This document shows positions 42,609 to 51,071 of a stretch of 64,000 bases of DNA, in pieces. A program made the translations under genes and the position numbers. The notes beneath the pieces are model-generated. The model had not been told where the DNA came from and made no database searches. It was given only the letters and a program-made list of their open reading frames with translations. This DNA comes from Victivallales bacterium (lineage in GTDB: Bacteria > Verrucomicrobiota > Lentisphaeria > Oligosphaerales > Oligosphaeraceae): contig JAFXUD010000059.1 in assembly GCA_017535315.1 (NCBI GenBank), positions 1 to 64,000 on the forward strand. The letters run 5' to 3'. Within the stretch, counting starts at the first letter, position 1. Each line of letters opens with the position of its first letter.

Positions 42609-43346
42609 TCACATATCGGCAAAGCGTGGGCCGAGAATGCGCCCGCCATCAATGGTGTAGTCGGCTCCTGTTATGAAGCTCGAATCATCATCGGCGAGGA
42701 AGGTGATGAGGCGCGCCATCTCGTCGCGTCCGCCTGTGCGTCCGACCCATGTTCCTTGGCAGGGGCGTGGAGCACCGTCATCGCCCGTGACCATGCCAGG
42801 TGAAACACAATTGACGGTGATGTTCTTCTTTGCATACTCCATCGCCAGAGTCTTGGTGAAGATTATGACACCTGCTTTTGCGGCTGAATAGGCGGAGAAG
42901 CCAGGCAGTCCCACTTCGCCTGCAATCGACCCCAGGTTGATGATGCGACCATAGCCGTTCTGGACCATGGCCCTGATGAAGGCATGGGTTACGCGAAATG
43001 TTCCATTCAGGTTGAGGTCGATGACCTGCAACCAATGCTCCTCGGTGATCTCTGCAAATGGCATACGCGGCCACCGCCCCGCATTGTTGACGAGGATATC
43101 CACTTTGCCGAAATCACGCAGGATTCGCCGTGAGACATCTGCCACGCTGGCTGAATCACAGATATCCATTCCGTAGCCGCGGATGGTTCCCTTACCTGCC
43201 ATCGTGGCAACCGCCTCGTCGGCCTTTTCCTGCGTGATGTCCGCCAGTGCCACCGCAACGCCATTCTCCAGTAGTCTTCGGCAAGTGGCGCGCCCAATGC
43301 CGCCTGCTCCGCCTGTAACCACTGCCACTCGTTTGTCAAAACCCAT
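42609..43346 (-). CDS. SDR-family oxidoreductase (FabG-like)
   Basis: 245 residues from ATG 43346, where GGAGG lies five bases upstream (an ATG at 43358 overlaps that site). The cofactor motif is VTGGAGGIGRA, followed by VNNAG and the catalytic S-Y-K triad (NLGSIAG, YSAAK). TVNCVSPGMVTGD and TGADYTIDGG are typical of classical SDR proteins. The Asp in VALADITQE (acidic residue after strand 2) favours NAD. It would oxidise a sugar alcohol, sugar acid or hydroxyacid; the substrate is not known. It follows the murB stop by 72 bases and is closed by the hairpin at 42556-42598. Confidence 0.92.
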   Translation of the reverse strand: MGFDKRVAVVTGGAGGIGRATCRRLLENGVAVALADITQEKADEAVATMAGKGTIRGYGMDICDSASVADVSRRILRDFGKVDILVNNAGRWPRMPFAEITEEHWLQVIDLNLNGTFRVTHAFIRAMVQNGYGRIINLGSIAGEVGLPGFSAYSAAKAGVIIFTKTLAMEYAKKNITVNCVSPGMVTGDDGAPRPCQGTWVGRTGGRDEMARLITFLADDDSSFITGADYTIDGGRILGPRFADM

Positions 43347-43417
43347 GTTAACCTCCATAAGAAATTATCTGTTTATACACGATATCTTCCAAGGCAATTT
43401 GAATTACCTCCTGCAAA

Positions 43418-44287
43418 TCAGCAAACCCTCCATTCAAGTTGGAGTTGGATGCCGAACTTGTCATTCACCATCTTCTTCATACGGGTGGCAAGCGCCAGGC
43501 AATCCTCTGCTTTTCCTGGTAGTCCAGAGAGGTTGACAATCCAGTTGGCGTGCTGTTGGCTGACGGAAAAGACACCACATTCCATGCCTTTGCACCCTGA
43601 CTCCTCCAGTAGTTTCCCCGCAGGTGCGGAATCTGGGTTGCGGAAGACGGAGCCGCAGGAGCGACCTTTCGGGGTGACACGCCGTCTCCGTTCCAGTTCT
43701 GTTTCAATAGCCTTCCGTTCGATGGCGGCAGTGCAGGGGGACAGTTTCAAGACGGCGGATGTGATGCAGACCGTTGGCGGGACGGGGGAACGTCTGTAAC
43801 CCCAGCCGCCTTCTCCTGTATGCCATTGCCACATTGCCCCGCTGACGAGGTCGATGCCGTTAATTTCCACTGTGAAGTCGGAGATGGAGGAGCCATTTGC
43901 GCCTGCGTTCATGGCGAGTGCTCCACCGATGGTGGTTGGAATTCCAGAAAGCGCAGCCATTCCCCCATGGCCTGTCCTCGCCACAGTGCAGATAAAGGCG
44001 GGCAGAAAGACACCACTTTCCAAAAGGAAGAGGTCATTATCAAGAAGTGATATTTTGTCCAGACCAGTTGTTTTCACGCCGACAAGATCTGGATAGTCTG
44101 TGTCACTTCCAATAAGGTTGGTTCCGTTGCCCAAGGGAATAAGGCGTGTGCCGAGATGAACATAATGTTGGAGGGCCTCCGTGAGGTCAGCCGCCGTTTT
44201 GGGGCGGATAATGGGAACGTTTCCCATCCCAGCGCGAATGGAGCTGACGGTGTGCCATGGGACAATTTGCTCTTCGGGCAGACTCAT
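43418..44287 (-). CDS. murB: UDP-N-acetylenolpyruvoylglucosamine reductase
   Basis: 289 residues. FAD-binding motifs are IPLGNGTNLIGSD (48-62) and GIPTTIGGALAMNAGANG (115-132). The active-site Ser is S213 in CGSVFRNP, with the Arg nearby, and Y164-R165 in GYRRSPVPP. Its start overlaps the murA stop (ATGA at 44284-44287). It reduces the enolpyruvyl group to UDP-MurNAc, the second step after MurA, so the pair encodes the first committed steps of peptidoglycan synthesis. The length fits the shorter type II MurB. Confidence 0.95.
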   Translation of the reverse strand: MSLPEEQIVPWHTVSSIRAGMGNVPIIRPKTAADLTEALQHYVHLGTRLIPLGNGTNLIGSDTDYPDLVGVKTTGLDKISLLDNDLFLLESGVFLPAFICTVARTGHGGMAALSGIPTTIGGALAMNAGANGSSISDFTVEINGIDLVSGAMWQWHTGEGGWGYRRSPVPPTVCITSAVLKLSPCTAAIERKAIETELERRRRVTPKGRSCGSVFRNPDSAPAGKLLEESGCKGMECGVFSVSQQHANWIVNLSGLPGKAEDCLALATRMKKMVNDKFGIQLQLEWRVC

Positions 44288-45567
44288 TCCGCCTCCTCGA
44301 AGACTTGGACACCAAGGCGACAGAGGTTCTCAGGCAACCTTTGGTAGCCGCGATAGACCATTTCAATATTGTGGATGGTTGATGTGCCAGAGGCGCAGCA
44401 AGCGGCGATGACAATGGCCATTCCTGCACGGATATCAGGACTGGTCAATTCTGCACCATGCAGCCTGGCGGGGCCAGAAATGATGACGCGATGCGGATCG
44501 CAGACAATTGCGCTGGCGCCCATACCAACCAGTTTGTCAATGAAATAAAGGCGGCTTTCAAACATCTTCTCGAAGAAAAGCACAGTTCCTTCCGCCTGGG
44601 TTGCCATGGCAATCATACAGCTCATCATATCGCTTGGAAACTGTGGCCATGGACCATCAGAGATGACGGGAATGGCATTGTTCATATCTGGACGGATATG
44701 AAGGTGTCCTGGAGCACTCATTTGAATTTTGCCAGGACGGAGAAGAAATTGGCAGTTGAACCGTTCGAAAACACGGCGCACCATCCAGTAGTTATGCGGA
44801 AAGATGTTGCCTGCGATGGTGATAGTGCCACCAGTTGCGGCGCAAAGTGCCATGTAACTGGCCACCTCCACATAATCGCTTTCAATGATCTGGGTACAAC
44901 CTTGTAGCGAAGGGCTGCCGTGGATGGTGATGGTGTTGGTGCCTGCCCCTTCAATGGTGGCGCCCATTTTGTTCAGCATATCAGCCAGTTGCTGAACGTG
45001 GGGTTCGCAGGCCGCGTTCAGGATGACGGTCTGGCCTGGCAGAAAGGCGGCTGTTGACAAAATGTGTTCGGTTGCGGTGACGCTGGCTTCGTCTAAAAAC
45101 AGTTCGGTCGAGGTAAAGGAGCCTTTCTTAAAGAGAAACCCTCCATTTCTGGACTCGATGCTGATGCCAAGTTTGTTGAGACCGTAGAAATGCGTATCGA
45201 AACGGCGGCGTCCAATCATGTCACCGCCAGGATAGCCCAGTTCGGCATGGCCAAAGCGGGCCGTGAGTGGACCTGCAAAAAGCAGGGAGGTGCGGATGGA
45301 ATGGCAGAGCTTCTCAGGAATGCGTGTCTCGGAAAGAGTCGCGCAGTTGATGCGTACCTGTCCAGACTCAAACTCGGCTTTGCCTCCCAGTTCGCGGAGG
45401 ATGGCAAGCATATTGTGTACATCCACGATGTCTGGGACGTTGTCAAGCACAACCTCCTCGGTGGTCAAGGCAGCGGCGGCTATGGCGGGCAACACTGCGT
45501 TCTTGTTGCCGCCAGGCGTGATTTCGCCGCTGATTTTCGCAGGACCACAGATAGTCAGAACCGTCAT
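44284..45567 (-). CDS. murA: UDP-N-acetylglucosamine 1-carboxyvinyltransferase with Asp at the fosfomycin-target position
   Basis: 427 residues, normal MurA length. GGNKNAVLPAIAAAAL is the N-terminal PEP/UDP-GlcNAc region. The active-site loop reads GYPGGDMIG where E. coli has LPGGCAIG, so residue 116 is Asp (codon 45220-45222, GAC) instead of Cys115. From known biology, Asp at this position keeps activity and gives intrinsic fosfomycin resistance, as in Chlamydia and mycobacteria. TSPDIRAGMAIVIAACCASG (substrate-binding Asp and Arg) is conserved. The gene starts 6 bases after the stop of the sialate O-acetylesterase gene and overlaps murB. Confidence 0.95.
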   Translation of the reverse strand: MTVLTICGPAKISGEITPGGNKNAVLPAIAAAALTTEEVVLDNVPDIVDVHNMLAILRELGGKAEFESGQVRINCATLSETRIPEKLCHSIRTSLLFAGPLTARFGHAELGYPGGDMIGRRRFDTHFYGLNKLGISIESRNGGFLFKKGSFTSTELFLDEASVTATEHILSTAAFLPGQTVILNAACEPHVQQLADMLNKMGATIEGAGTNTITIHGSPSLQGCTQIIESDYVEVASYMALCAATGGTITIAGNIFPHNYWMVRRVFERFNCQFLLRPGKIQMSAPGHLHIRPDMNNAIPVISDGPWPQFPSDMMSCMIAMATQAEGTVLFFEKMFESRLYFIDKLVGMGASAIVCDPHRVIISGPARLHGAELTSPDIRAGMAIVIAACCASGTSTIHNIEMVYRGYQRLPENLCRLGVQVFEEAE

Positions 45568-45573
45568 GCTGGT

Positions 45574-47547
45574 TTATTTGCTGAAAGGAGCGGCGGGGAA
45601 GCCAGCCTTGTTGTAGAGGTTGCAGGTAGGGTTGCTCTGGTAGGCGTAGCGCACGCTGACGGGCGCAGGTACCTTGTCCGACCAGACGACGACGGTTTCG
45701 CCGTCAATCTTGGCATCTGCCCAATACCATTTGCCGTCCTGCCCCGCGAGCGCGAAGCCCTCCAGCTCGCTGGCGGGACTGTTGCGGACCAGAGGAGCCG
45801 TTTGGCCTTTGCTCTTTTTGACGAAATAGGTTTCGGGCAGGGAGCGTGCCTCCAGGCCGCCTTCCACGAAGTCGAAGGCTATTCGCAACTTGTCGCCTTC
45901 GATGCTCTTGCTCTTGAAGACAGGCCCCGAATAGGGGATGTTCTTGCCGTATGTCTTGGCAAGTGCGACAGCGGCAAGACGCTTGGAGGGGGTTATCTTG
46001 TCGATGGGGTGGATGTCGCCTGATTCACCGCAGTCGATGAGGATGGCCTGACCTGTCTTGGGCATTGCGAGGGCACCCTCCTGACCGAGACGGATGTCCG
46101 CCCAGCCTTGGTGGTTGGGGTCGTTGTCCTTTGCCAGGTAGTTTGCCAACTGGCAATAGTAGAACGGGAAGTCGCTCTCAAAGTCGCGACGCCACTCTTT
46201 GATGAGTCCCTGGATAGCGGTCGGATACTGTGTCGGGCGACTCGCGTTGGAGCAACCTTGGTACCAGACGCAACCCGAGAGGCGGTAAGGTTTCAGCGGG
46301 TTGATGAGGGCGTTGTAGATGATTTCGGGAATCTTGTTTTCATCGGGGCGGAGCCCAGGGCGCTTTGGACGCGCTGCCAGTTGTTCGTCTGTGAGTTTGA
46401 TGGGGATGACAGTGGACTCATAGCCGCGGTTGAGTGGAATCTCGCCAGGCAGGTTATAGAGCAGGCGGGAGGTTGCGAAGCCATCATAGAGGCACCAGTA
46501 GCGGATGGAGAGTTCATGCTCGCCAGCGGCAATGTCACCAGGCTTGAATTGGATGGAAGCAATGGAAGAGCCCTTGATTTCACCTTCTGGCGTGGAATGC
46601 GCTATCTCCTTGCCATCCAGGAAGAAGGCGACATTGGCACCATGCTGGTAGAAGTTCAGGCGTCCGCCGTTTTTGGTAAAGCTTTCGGGGAGGGTGATTT
46701 TTTTGCGGAACCAGACGATGGCGGGGCCGTATTTGTTCCAGCTGTAGATGGCCTGATTGTCCTTCCATTGCGCATTGGCAGGGGGCGCATTGTCAGTGGG
46801 AGCCTCCAGGTTGCAGCTCTTGAGCCAGGCTTTGAATTGCTCCAAGTATGCTTTTACGTTGCCGTCATAGGCGATGAAGTTGTTGTAGGTTTTGTCGCTC
46901 CACTCGACGAGCGCGTCGTTTCCCTTCAGAAAATCGCGTGTCACCCAGCCTTCGACGGCGCTGCCGCCCCAGGCATTGTTGATGAGCCCCATGGGGCATC
47001 CCAGTTCTGCCTGCACGTATTTGCCAAAGAGGTAGCCGACGGCTGTGAAACTGCCCACATTGTCAGGCGCGACAATGCGCCACGAACCAGCCACATCTTC
47101 CTCTGGCTTCACCGATGCGTGGATGCGCAGTTGGAAGAGGCGGATTTTGGGATTGGCGCTTTCCTCGATGAGCTGCTTGGCACGCTCTTCGCTGCGCAGT
47201 TGGAAACCCATGTTGGACTGTCCTGAGCAGAGCCACACCTCGCCGACCAGAACATCCTGAACTGTGATGGTGTTCTTGCCTTTGATGACTAGCTCGAAGG
47301 GGCCTTCGCCGACCTTGCTCAGGTCCAGATTGACGCGCCATTTGCCGTCAGCCCCCGCTATGGCATTGCCTTTCTGACCCGCGATGGAGACGGTGACCGC
47401 TTCGCCTGCGTCAGCCTTGCCGAACACAGGCGTCTTTTCGGACTTCGCCAGCACGGCGTGGTCCGTGAAAAGCCCCGATACCGAAACATCTGCCACTGCC
47501 GCAAGGGACAACGACGCCAATGCTACACTCAATAGTTTTTTCAACAT
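45574..47547 (-). CDS. Sialate O-acetylesterase family protein (secreted)
   Basis: 657 residues. A signal peptide (MLKKLLSVALASLSLAAVAD) leads into an Ig-like beta-domain (VSGLFTDHAVLAKSEKTPVF). The SGNH-like hydrolase domain starts with GEVWLCSGQSNMGFQLRS, where the Ser is the nucleophile of the sialate-O-acetylesterase group. The domain is interrupted by a galactose-binding-like insert (IVWFRKKITLPESF to YWCLYDGFATSRLL), which is common in the family. Ends with DIHPIDKITPSKRLA-VALAK (catalytic D-x-x-H). It removes O-acetyl groups from sialic acid or other acetylated glycans outside the cell. It has a strong promoter (47608-47636). The murA gene directly downstream may be co-transcribed. Confidence 0.9.
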   Translation of the reverse strand: MLKKLLSVALASLSLAAVADVSVSGLFTDHAVLAKSEKTPVFGKADAGEAVTVSIAGQKGNAIAGADGKWRVNLDLSKVGEGPFELVIKGKNTITVQDVLVGEVWLCSGQSNMGFQLRSEERAKQLIEESANPKIRLFQLRIHASVKPEEDVAGSWRIVAPDNVGSFTAVGYLFGKYVQAELGCPMGLINNAWGGSAVEGWVTRDFLKGNDALVEWSDKTYNNFIAYDGNVKAYLEQFKAWLKSCNLEAPTDNAPPANAQWKDNQAIYSWNKYGPAIVWFRKKITLPESFTKNGGRLNFYQHGANVAFFLDGKEIAHSTPEGEIKGSSIASIQFKPGDIAAGEHELSIRYWCLYDGFATSRLLYNLPGEIPLNRGYESTVIPIKLTDEQLAARPKRPGLRPDENKIPEIIYNALINPLKPYRLSGCVWYQGCSNASRPTQYPTAIQGLIKEWRRDFESDFPFYYCQLANYLAKDNDPNHQGWADIRLGQEGALAMPKTGQAILIDCGESGDIHPIDKITPSKRLAAVALAKTYGKNIPYSGPVFKSKSIEGDKLRIAFDFVEGGLEARSLPETYFVKKSKGQTAPLVRNSPASELEGFALAGQDGKWYWADAKIDGETVVVWSDKVPAPVSVRYAYQSNPTCNLYNKAGFPAAPFSK

Positions 47548-47607
47548 GTTCGCTCCTGATGGTTTGGGTAATTATGCTCTAGCTTTGCAGACTTTGGTCA
47601 TGTAGCA

Positions 47608-47636
47608 AATGTAATCTACGTTTCCTGTCTTGTCAA
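47608..47636 (-). promoter_or_regulatory. Candidate promoter of the esterase-murA-murB run
   Basis: On the minus strand TTGACA (47631-47636), 17 bases, then TACATT (47608-47613); the -10 box ends 60 bases before the start at 47547. Confidence 0.72.
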
Positions 47637-47679
47637 GTCATATTAACCTTTTGTGGGGAAAAACACTATTTTTTCTAAA

Positions 47680-47738
47680 TCTGCGAAAAAAAACGCAGAC
47701 ATAAAAGCAAATCTGCGGAAAAAAAAAATCCGCAGATT
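47680..47738. repeat. Two related hairpins with poly-A loops
   Basis: TCTGCG (47680-47685) pairs with CGCAGA (47694-47699) across eight A. Directly after, AATCTGCGGA (47710-47719) pairs with TCCGCAGATT (47729-47738) across nine A. Both share CTGCG and lie between two divergent promoters. On the opposite strand the loops are poly-T. Confidence 0.7.
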
Positions 47739-47794
47739 ATGGATGTAGTGTTAGTGGGTACTGGGGCGAAGGATAAAGAAGAATCTGCTGATTG

Positions 47795-47824
47795 TTTGCA
47801 AATGCTTTTGCGATTATGTATATT
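47795..47824 (+). promoter_or_regulatory. Candidate promoter of the RpiB-like gene
   Basis: TTTGCA (47795-47800), an 18-base spacer, TATATT (47819-47824), and a 69-base leader to the start at 47894. Confidence 0.55.
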
Positions 47825-47893
47825 ATCTCTAAAAGTATTTCAACAAAGACAACGCTATTGAACACTTTTTGTATCACCGCCAAAGAGTCAAAG

Positions 47894-48469
47894 ATGAAGA
47901 CAATCAAAGAGAAGCAACTGCTGATGGGAGCCGACTGGGCGGGTTTTCCGCTGAAGGAGGCCGTGAGACAACATTTGGTGAAAAAGGGCTGGACAATCAC
48001 AGACGTGGGCGTGACTGCGTTGGGAGACCAGCGCGAGAACACCGACCTTATGTTCCACCGCATTGGACTGCGGGTGGGCTCACTCATTGCGGAAGGCGAG
48101 TTTGAGCGTGCACTGGTCTTCTGTGGCACGGGCATGGGCATCCATATTGCCGCTTCCAAGTGTCCGCATGTGCATGCAGGGGTTGTCGAGAGCGTCCCTG
48201 CGGCGTTGCGCGCCATAACTGGCAACGGCGTGAATGTCCTGGCCATGGGTGCCTTTTATGTCGCTCCGCAGATGGGTTGTGACATTGCGGACGCCTATCT
48301 CGGTGCTTCGCTTGGTTCAGGCTACGAGTGGTGGAAGAACTTCTACGAGTTCCATAAGCTGGCCATTGACGAGCTGGAGGCGTTTGATTATGCCGCCTAC
48401 AAGGCCAATGGCTTTAAGCTCAAACACCTCGGCGAAGTACCGCTGGAACTGGAGACTAAACCCGAATAA
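47894..48469 (+). CDS. RpiB/LacA/LacB-family sugar-phosphate isomerase
   Basis: 191 residues from ATG 47894; longer upstream in-frame starts would fall inside the promoter region. The RpiB active-site Cys is C77 in VFCGTGMGIHIAAS. MGADWAGFPLKEAVRQHL matches the N-terminal region, but the conserved DHAGF is DWAGF. GNGVNVLAMGAF replaces the usual HNDANVLALGAR-type segment. These changes suggest a substrate different from ribose 5-phosphate. It would isomerise an aldose/ketose phosphate in the cytoplasm. The alpha/beta hydrolase gene follows after 46 bases. Confidence 0.83.
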   Translation: MKTIKEKQLLMGADWAGFPLKEAVRQHLVKKGWTITDVGVTALGDQRENTDLMFHRIGLRVGSLIAEGEFERALVFCGTGMGIHIAASKCPHVHAGVVESVPAALRAITGNGVNVLAMGAFYVAPQMGCDIADAYLGASLGSGYEWWKNFYEFHKLAIDELEAFDYAAYKANGFKLKHLGEVPLELETKPE

Positions 48470-48515
48470 TAGGTTGCGCGACAATGCCGCGCACTCTGGA
48501 CGAAGGAAGAACAAG

Positions 48516-49688
48516 ATGGACTGCAAGAAAATACTGGCAGGCGTGGCCATCGGTGCCGCAGCGGTCGCGACTGAATCAGAAGGCTTTGCGTTTGAGCGCG
48601 AAGAGCCTGAAAAGTACTGGAACATCCAGGAGCTCTATAAAGCCCCAATCTACCGCGACAGCGGCTTTGAGGACAGCAAGGCCGAGGGTATGAGGGACAT
48701 TATGGTCTCTGGCTACGGCCCGAAGGGCACCAAGGCGGAGTTCTTTGCATACGTTTCGTTGCCCACGACACCAAAGCCAGCAGATGGCTACCCTGGCATT
48801 GTGCTGGTCCATGGCGGTGGCGGCACCGCCTTTCCGCAGCATGTTAAACGTTGGGTAGGCTATGGCTTTGCGGTCATTGCCCTCGATTGGTACAACAAAC
48901 GTCCAATACCTCTGAACGATACTGCACCAGAGTCCAAAAGCGTTCGGCGCGTCGATTTGGTTGGCGGCGAGCGAAACGATTTTGTCGCGAACGTCGCCAA
49001 TATGGTACTTTGCAATTCTCTGCTGCGAAGCTTGCCAGAGGTGAATCCAGACAAAATCGTCTTTGTCGGTCTCTCGTGGGGGAGCTGGTATGGCGCGATA
49101 GTCGCAGCCGTTGACAGCCGTCTCAAGGGTGTTGTGGAGATTTACTGCGGAGATCTGCGCGAGGACAAAAACACCCTGGTCAACGGTCGTTTCCTGCACG
49201 CAGCCAAGGTACCGATGTACTGGGTGGCCTCCACACACGACCAGAACGTCACGCTTGAAAGCCTGCGTGCCGCCTTCAACGAGTGCCCGACGATTGTAAC
49301 CAAGTCCCTTGTCATTGAACTGCCTCACTCGCATATCGGCTTCACCTTCGACAGTTGCCCGCGGATGGCAAGACATTTCATGGACCCAAACAAGGTGCCG
49401 TCGCTGCCCGTGCTTGGCAAGCCGTCTGTCAAAGACAGCGTTGTTAGCGCGGAAATCAAATCACTTGGACTTGGTCTTGGCAAGGCTCTCCTTTGCTATT
49501 CCTGCTCTCCCAAGACGGAAAAACGTCATCTTTGGAAGTGGGAGACACTACCTGCCGAGATCAATGGCAGCACGATAAGCGCCAAAATTCCCGAGGGTGT
49601 CACACAGTGCTATCTTTCCATCTACGAAGAGGCATGCGGTGCTTACAATGATCTCTGTGGAACAACTGAAGTTGTTGATTTCGAGTGA
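48516..49688 (+). CDS. Alpha/beta hydrolase (dienelactone hydrolase/acetyl-xylan-esterase-like), secreted
   Basis: 390 residues from ATG 48516; AAGGAAG is eight bases upstream. A short hydrophobic N-terminus (MDCKKILAGVAIGAAAVATE) may be a weak signal peptide. The oxyanion region is VLVHGGGGTAFPQH, the nucleophile elbow is VFVGLSWGSWYG (G-L-S-W-G), the acid is in STHDQNVT, and the His is in LPHSHIGFTF. This order fits prolyl oligopeptidase/dienelactone-type hydrolases such as acetyl xylan esterase. It ends with a beta-sandwich (ISAKIPEGVTQCYLSIYEEA). Substrate is unknown. It lies between the RpiB-like gene and an FAD oxidoreductase gene. Confidence 0.82.
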   Translation: MDCKKILAGVAIGAAAVATESEGFAFEREEPEKYWNIQELYKAPIYRDSGFEDSKAEGMRDIMVSGYGPKGTKAEFFAYVSLPTTPKPADGYPGIVLVHGGGGTAFPQHVKRWVGYGFAVIALDWYNKRPIPLNDTAPESKSVRRVDLVGGERNDFVANVANMVLCNSLLRSLPEVNPDKIVFVGLSWGSWYGAIVAAVDSRLKGVVEIYCGDLREDKNTLVNGRFLHAAKVPMYWVASTHDQNVTLESLRAAFNECPTIVTKSLVIELPHSHIGFTFDSCPRMARHFMDPNKVPSLPVLGKPSVKDSVVSAEIKSLGLGLGKALLCYSCSPKTEKRHLWKWETLPAEINGSTISAKIPEGVTQCYLSIYEEACGAYNDLCGTTEVVDFE

Positions 49689-49751
49689 AATTACCTCAAA
49701 TGAACAGGCACTTGTTGACCGCAGGTGCTTGTAGAGCAATAAAGAGTTCGT

Positions 49752-51035
49752 ATGAAGAGTATTCAAGAGACTTTTACAACACCAATCGTCGGTGAATATG
49801 ACGTGCTGGTTGCTGGAGCAGGACCTGCGGGTGTGGCGGCGGCTGTGAGCGCGGGGCGACTTGGCGTGAAAGTCTGTCTTGTGGAGCAGTCGGGCATTGT
49901 AGGAGGTGTGGCGACTTCAGGAATGATGAGCCATTGGACTGGTAACACGCGAGGCGGCATTTACGAAGAAATACTGGACCGTTCCCAAGAGCCAGACAAG
50001 CCGCAGATGCGGCGCTTCATCAACACGGAAAGGCTTGAAAATGTCCTGCTGGATATGCTGGATGAGGCGCACGTCGAACTGCGCCTCTATTCCTTCGTGG
50101 CCTCCCCGTTGATGGAAGCAGGAGCAGTGGCAGGACTCATCATCGAAAGTAAGGCTGGCCGCCAGGGACTTTCCGCAAAAGTGGTGGTGGATGCCACGGG
50201 AGACGGCGACGTTGCCGTCCGCGCAGGCGCCGCCTATACTCTTGGGCGCGAAGGCGACGGCGCCATGCAGCCGATGACCTTGATGTTTCGGCTAGGCGGT
50301 GTGGATACTTCACGTGCGATTCTTCCAGGCTCGTTCGAGACGACTGTTAAGGTGCCAGACGGAGAGATACAGGCGCTGGCCCGCGCTGAGCTCCCTCCGC
50401 CAGCTGGTCATGTTCTCCTCTATCCATCGCTTCTGCCTGGCGTTGTTACTGTGAATATGACGAATTGCACGGGCGTGGATGGCACGGAGGCGCAGGACCT
50501 GACTCGGGCAACTGTCCTGTGCCGTCGCCAACTGGATGCGATTGTCGCGTTCCTCCGTCGCCATGCTCCTGGTTACGAACATTGTTATTTGCTGACCTCC
50601 GCTGCGCAGATCGGCGTTCGCGAGACCCGCCATTTCAAAGGGGTTTACACTCTCACAGGCGAGGACATCCTCGCCGCGCGAGTCTTCCCCGACTGGGTGG
50701 TGACAAAAGCGCACTTCAATTTCGACATCCACAATGTCAAGGGCGCTGGTTTGGATGCGAATGGCTGCCAACACGGCTTTCCCCAGGCACGTGGCTACAC
50801 CATCCCGTACGGTTGTCTTGTTCCTGAAAAACTGGATGGCCTCCTGCTGGCGGGACGCTGCATCTCAGGCACCCATCAGGCACATTCGAACTTCCGCGTC
50901 ATGCCCATCTGCGCGAACATAGGACAGGCCGCTGGCATCGCCGCCGCACTATCAGCCCAGAAGGGCGTGCTTCCGCGCGACCTTCCCGTTTCCGAGATTC
51001 AGACTGAACTGCATAAGTGCGGCATAGAACCATGA
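49752..51035 (+). CDS. FAD-dependent oxidoreductase (PF12831 type)
   Basis: 427 residues. The FAD-binding N-terminus is VGEYDVLVAGAGPAGVAAAV and is followed by LGVKVCLVEQSGIVGGVATS and the GMMSHWTGN segment, typical of the FAD_oxidored family. AKVVVDATGDGDVAVRAGA is the second FAD motif (ATGDGD), and LLAGRCISGTHQAHSNFRVM is the C-terminal GR-motif region. It would oxidise or reduce a sugar, sugar acid or another organic substrate. There is no signal peptide, so it is cytoplasmic. It lies immediately upstream of a giant glycosidase-like gene with a 36-base gap, so an operon is probable. Confidence 0.9.
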   Translation: MKSIQETFTTPIVGEYDVLVAGAGPAGVAAAVSAGRLGVKVCLVEQSGIVGGVATSGMMSHWTGNTRGGIYEEILDRSQEPDKPQMRRFINTERLENVLLDMLDEAHVELRLYSFVASPLMEAGAVAGLIIESKAGRQGLSAKVVVDATGDGDVAVRAGAAYTLGREGDGAMQPMTLMFRLGGVDTSRAILPGSFETTVKVPDGEIQALARAELPPPAGHVLLYPSLLPGVVTVNMTNCTGVDGTEAQDLTRATVLCRRQLDAIVAFLRRHAPGYEHCYLLTSAAQIGVRETRHFKGVYTLTGEDILAARVFPDWVVTKAHFNFDIHNVKGAGLDANGCQHGFPQARGYTIPYGCLVPEKLDGLLLAGRCISGTHQAHSNFRVMPICANIGQAAGIAAALSAQKGVLPRDLPVSEIQTELHKCGIEP

Positions 51036-51071
51036 CGAAACAGCTTTCTTGACGAGATAGTTATAGGAAAA

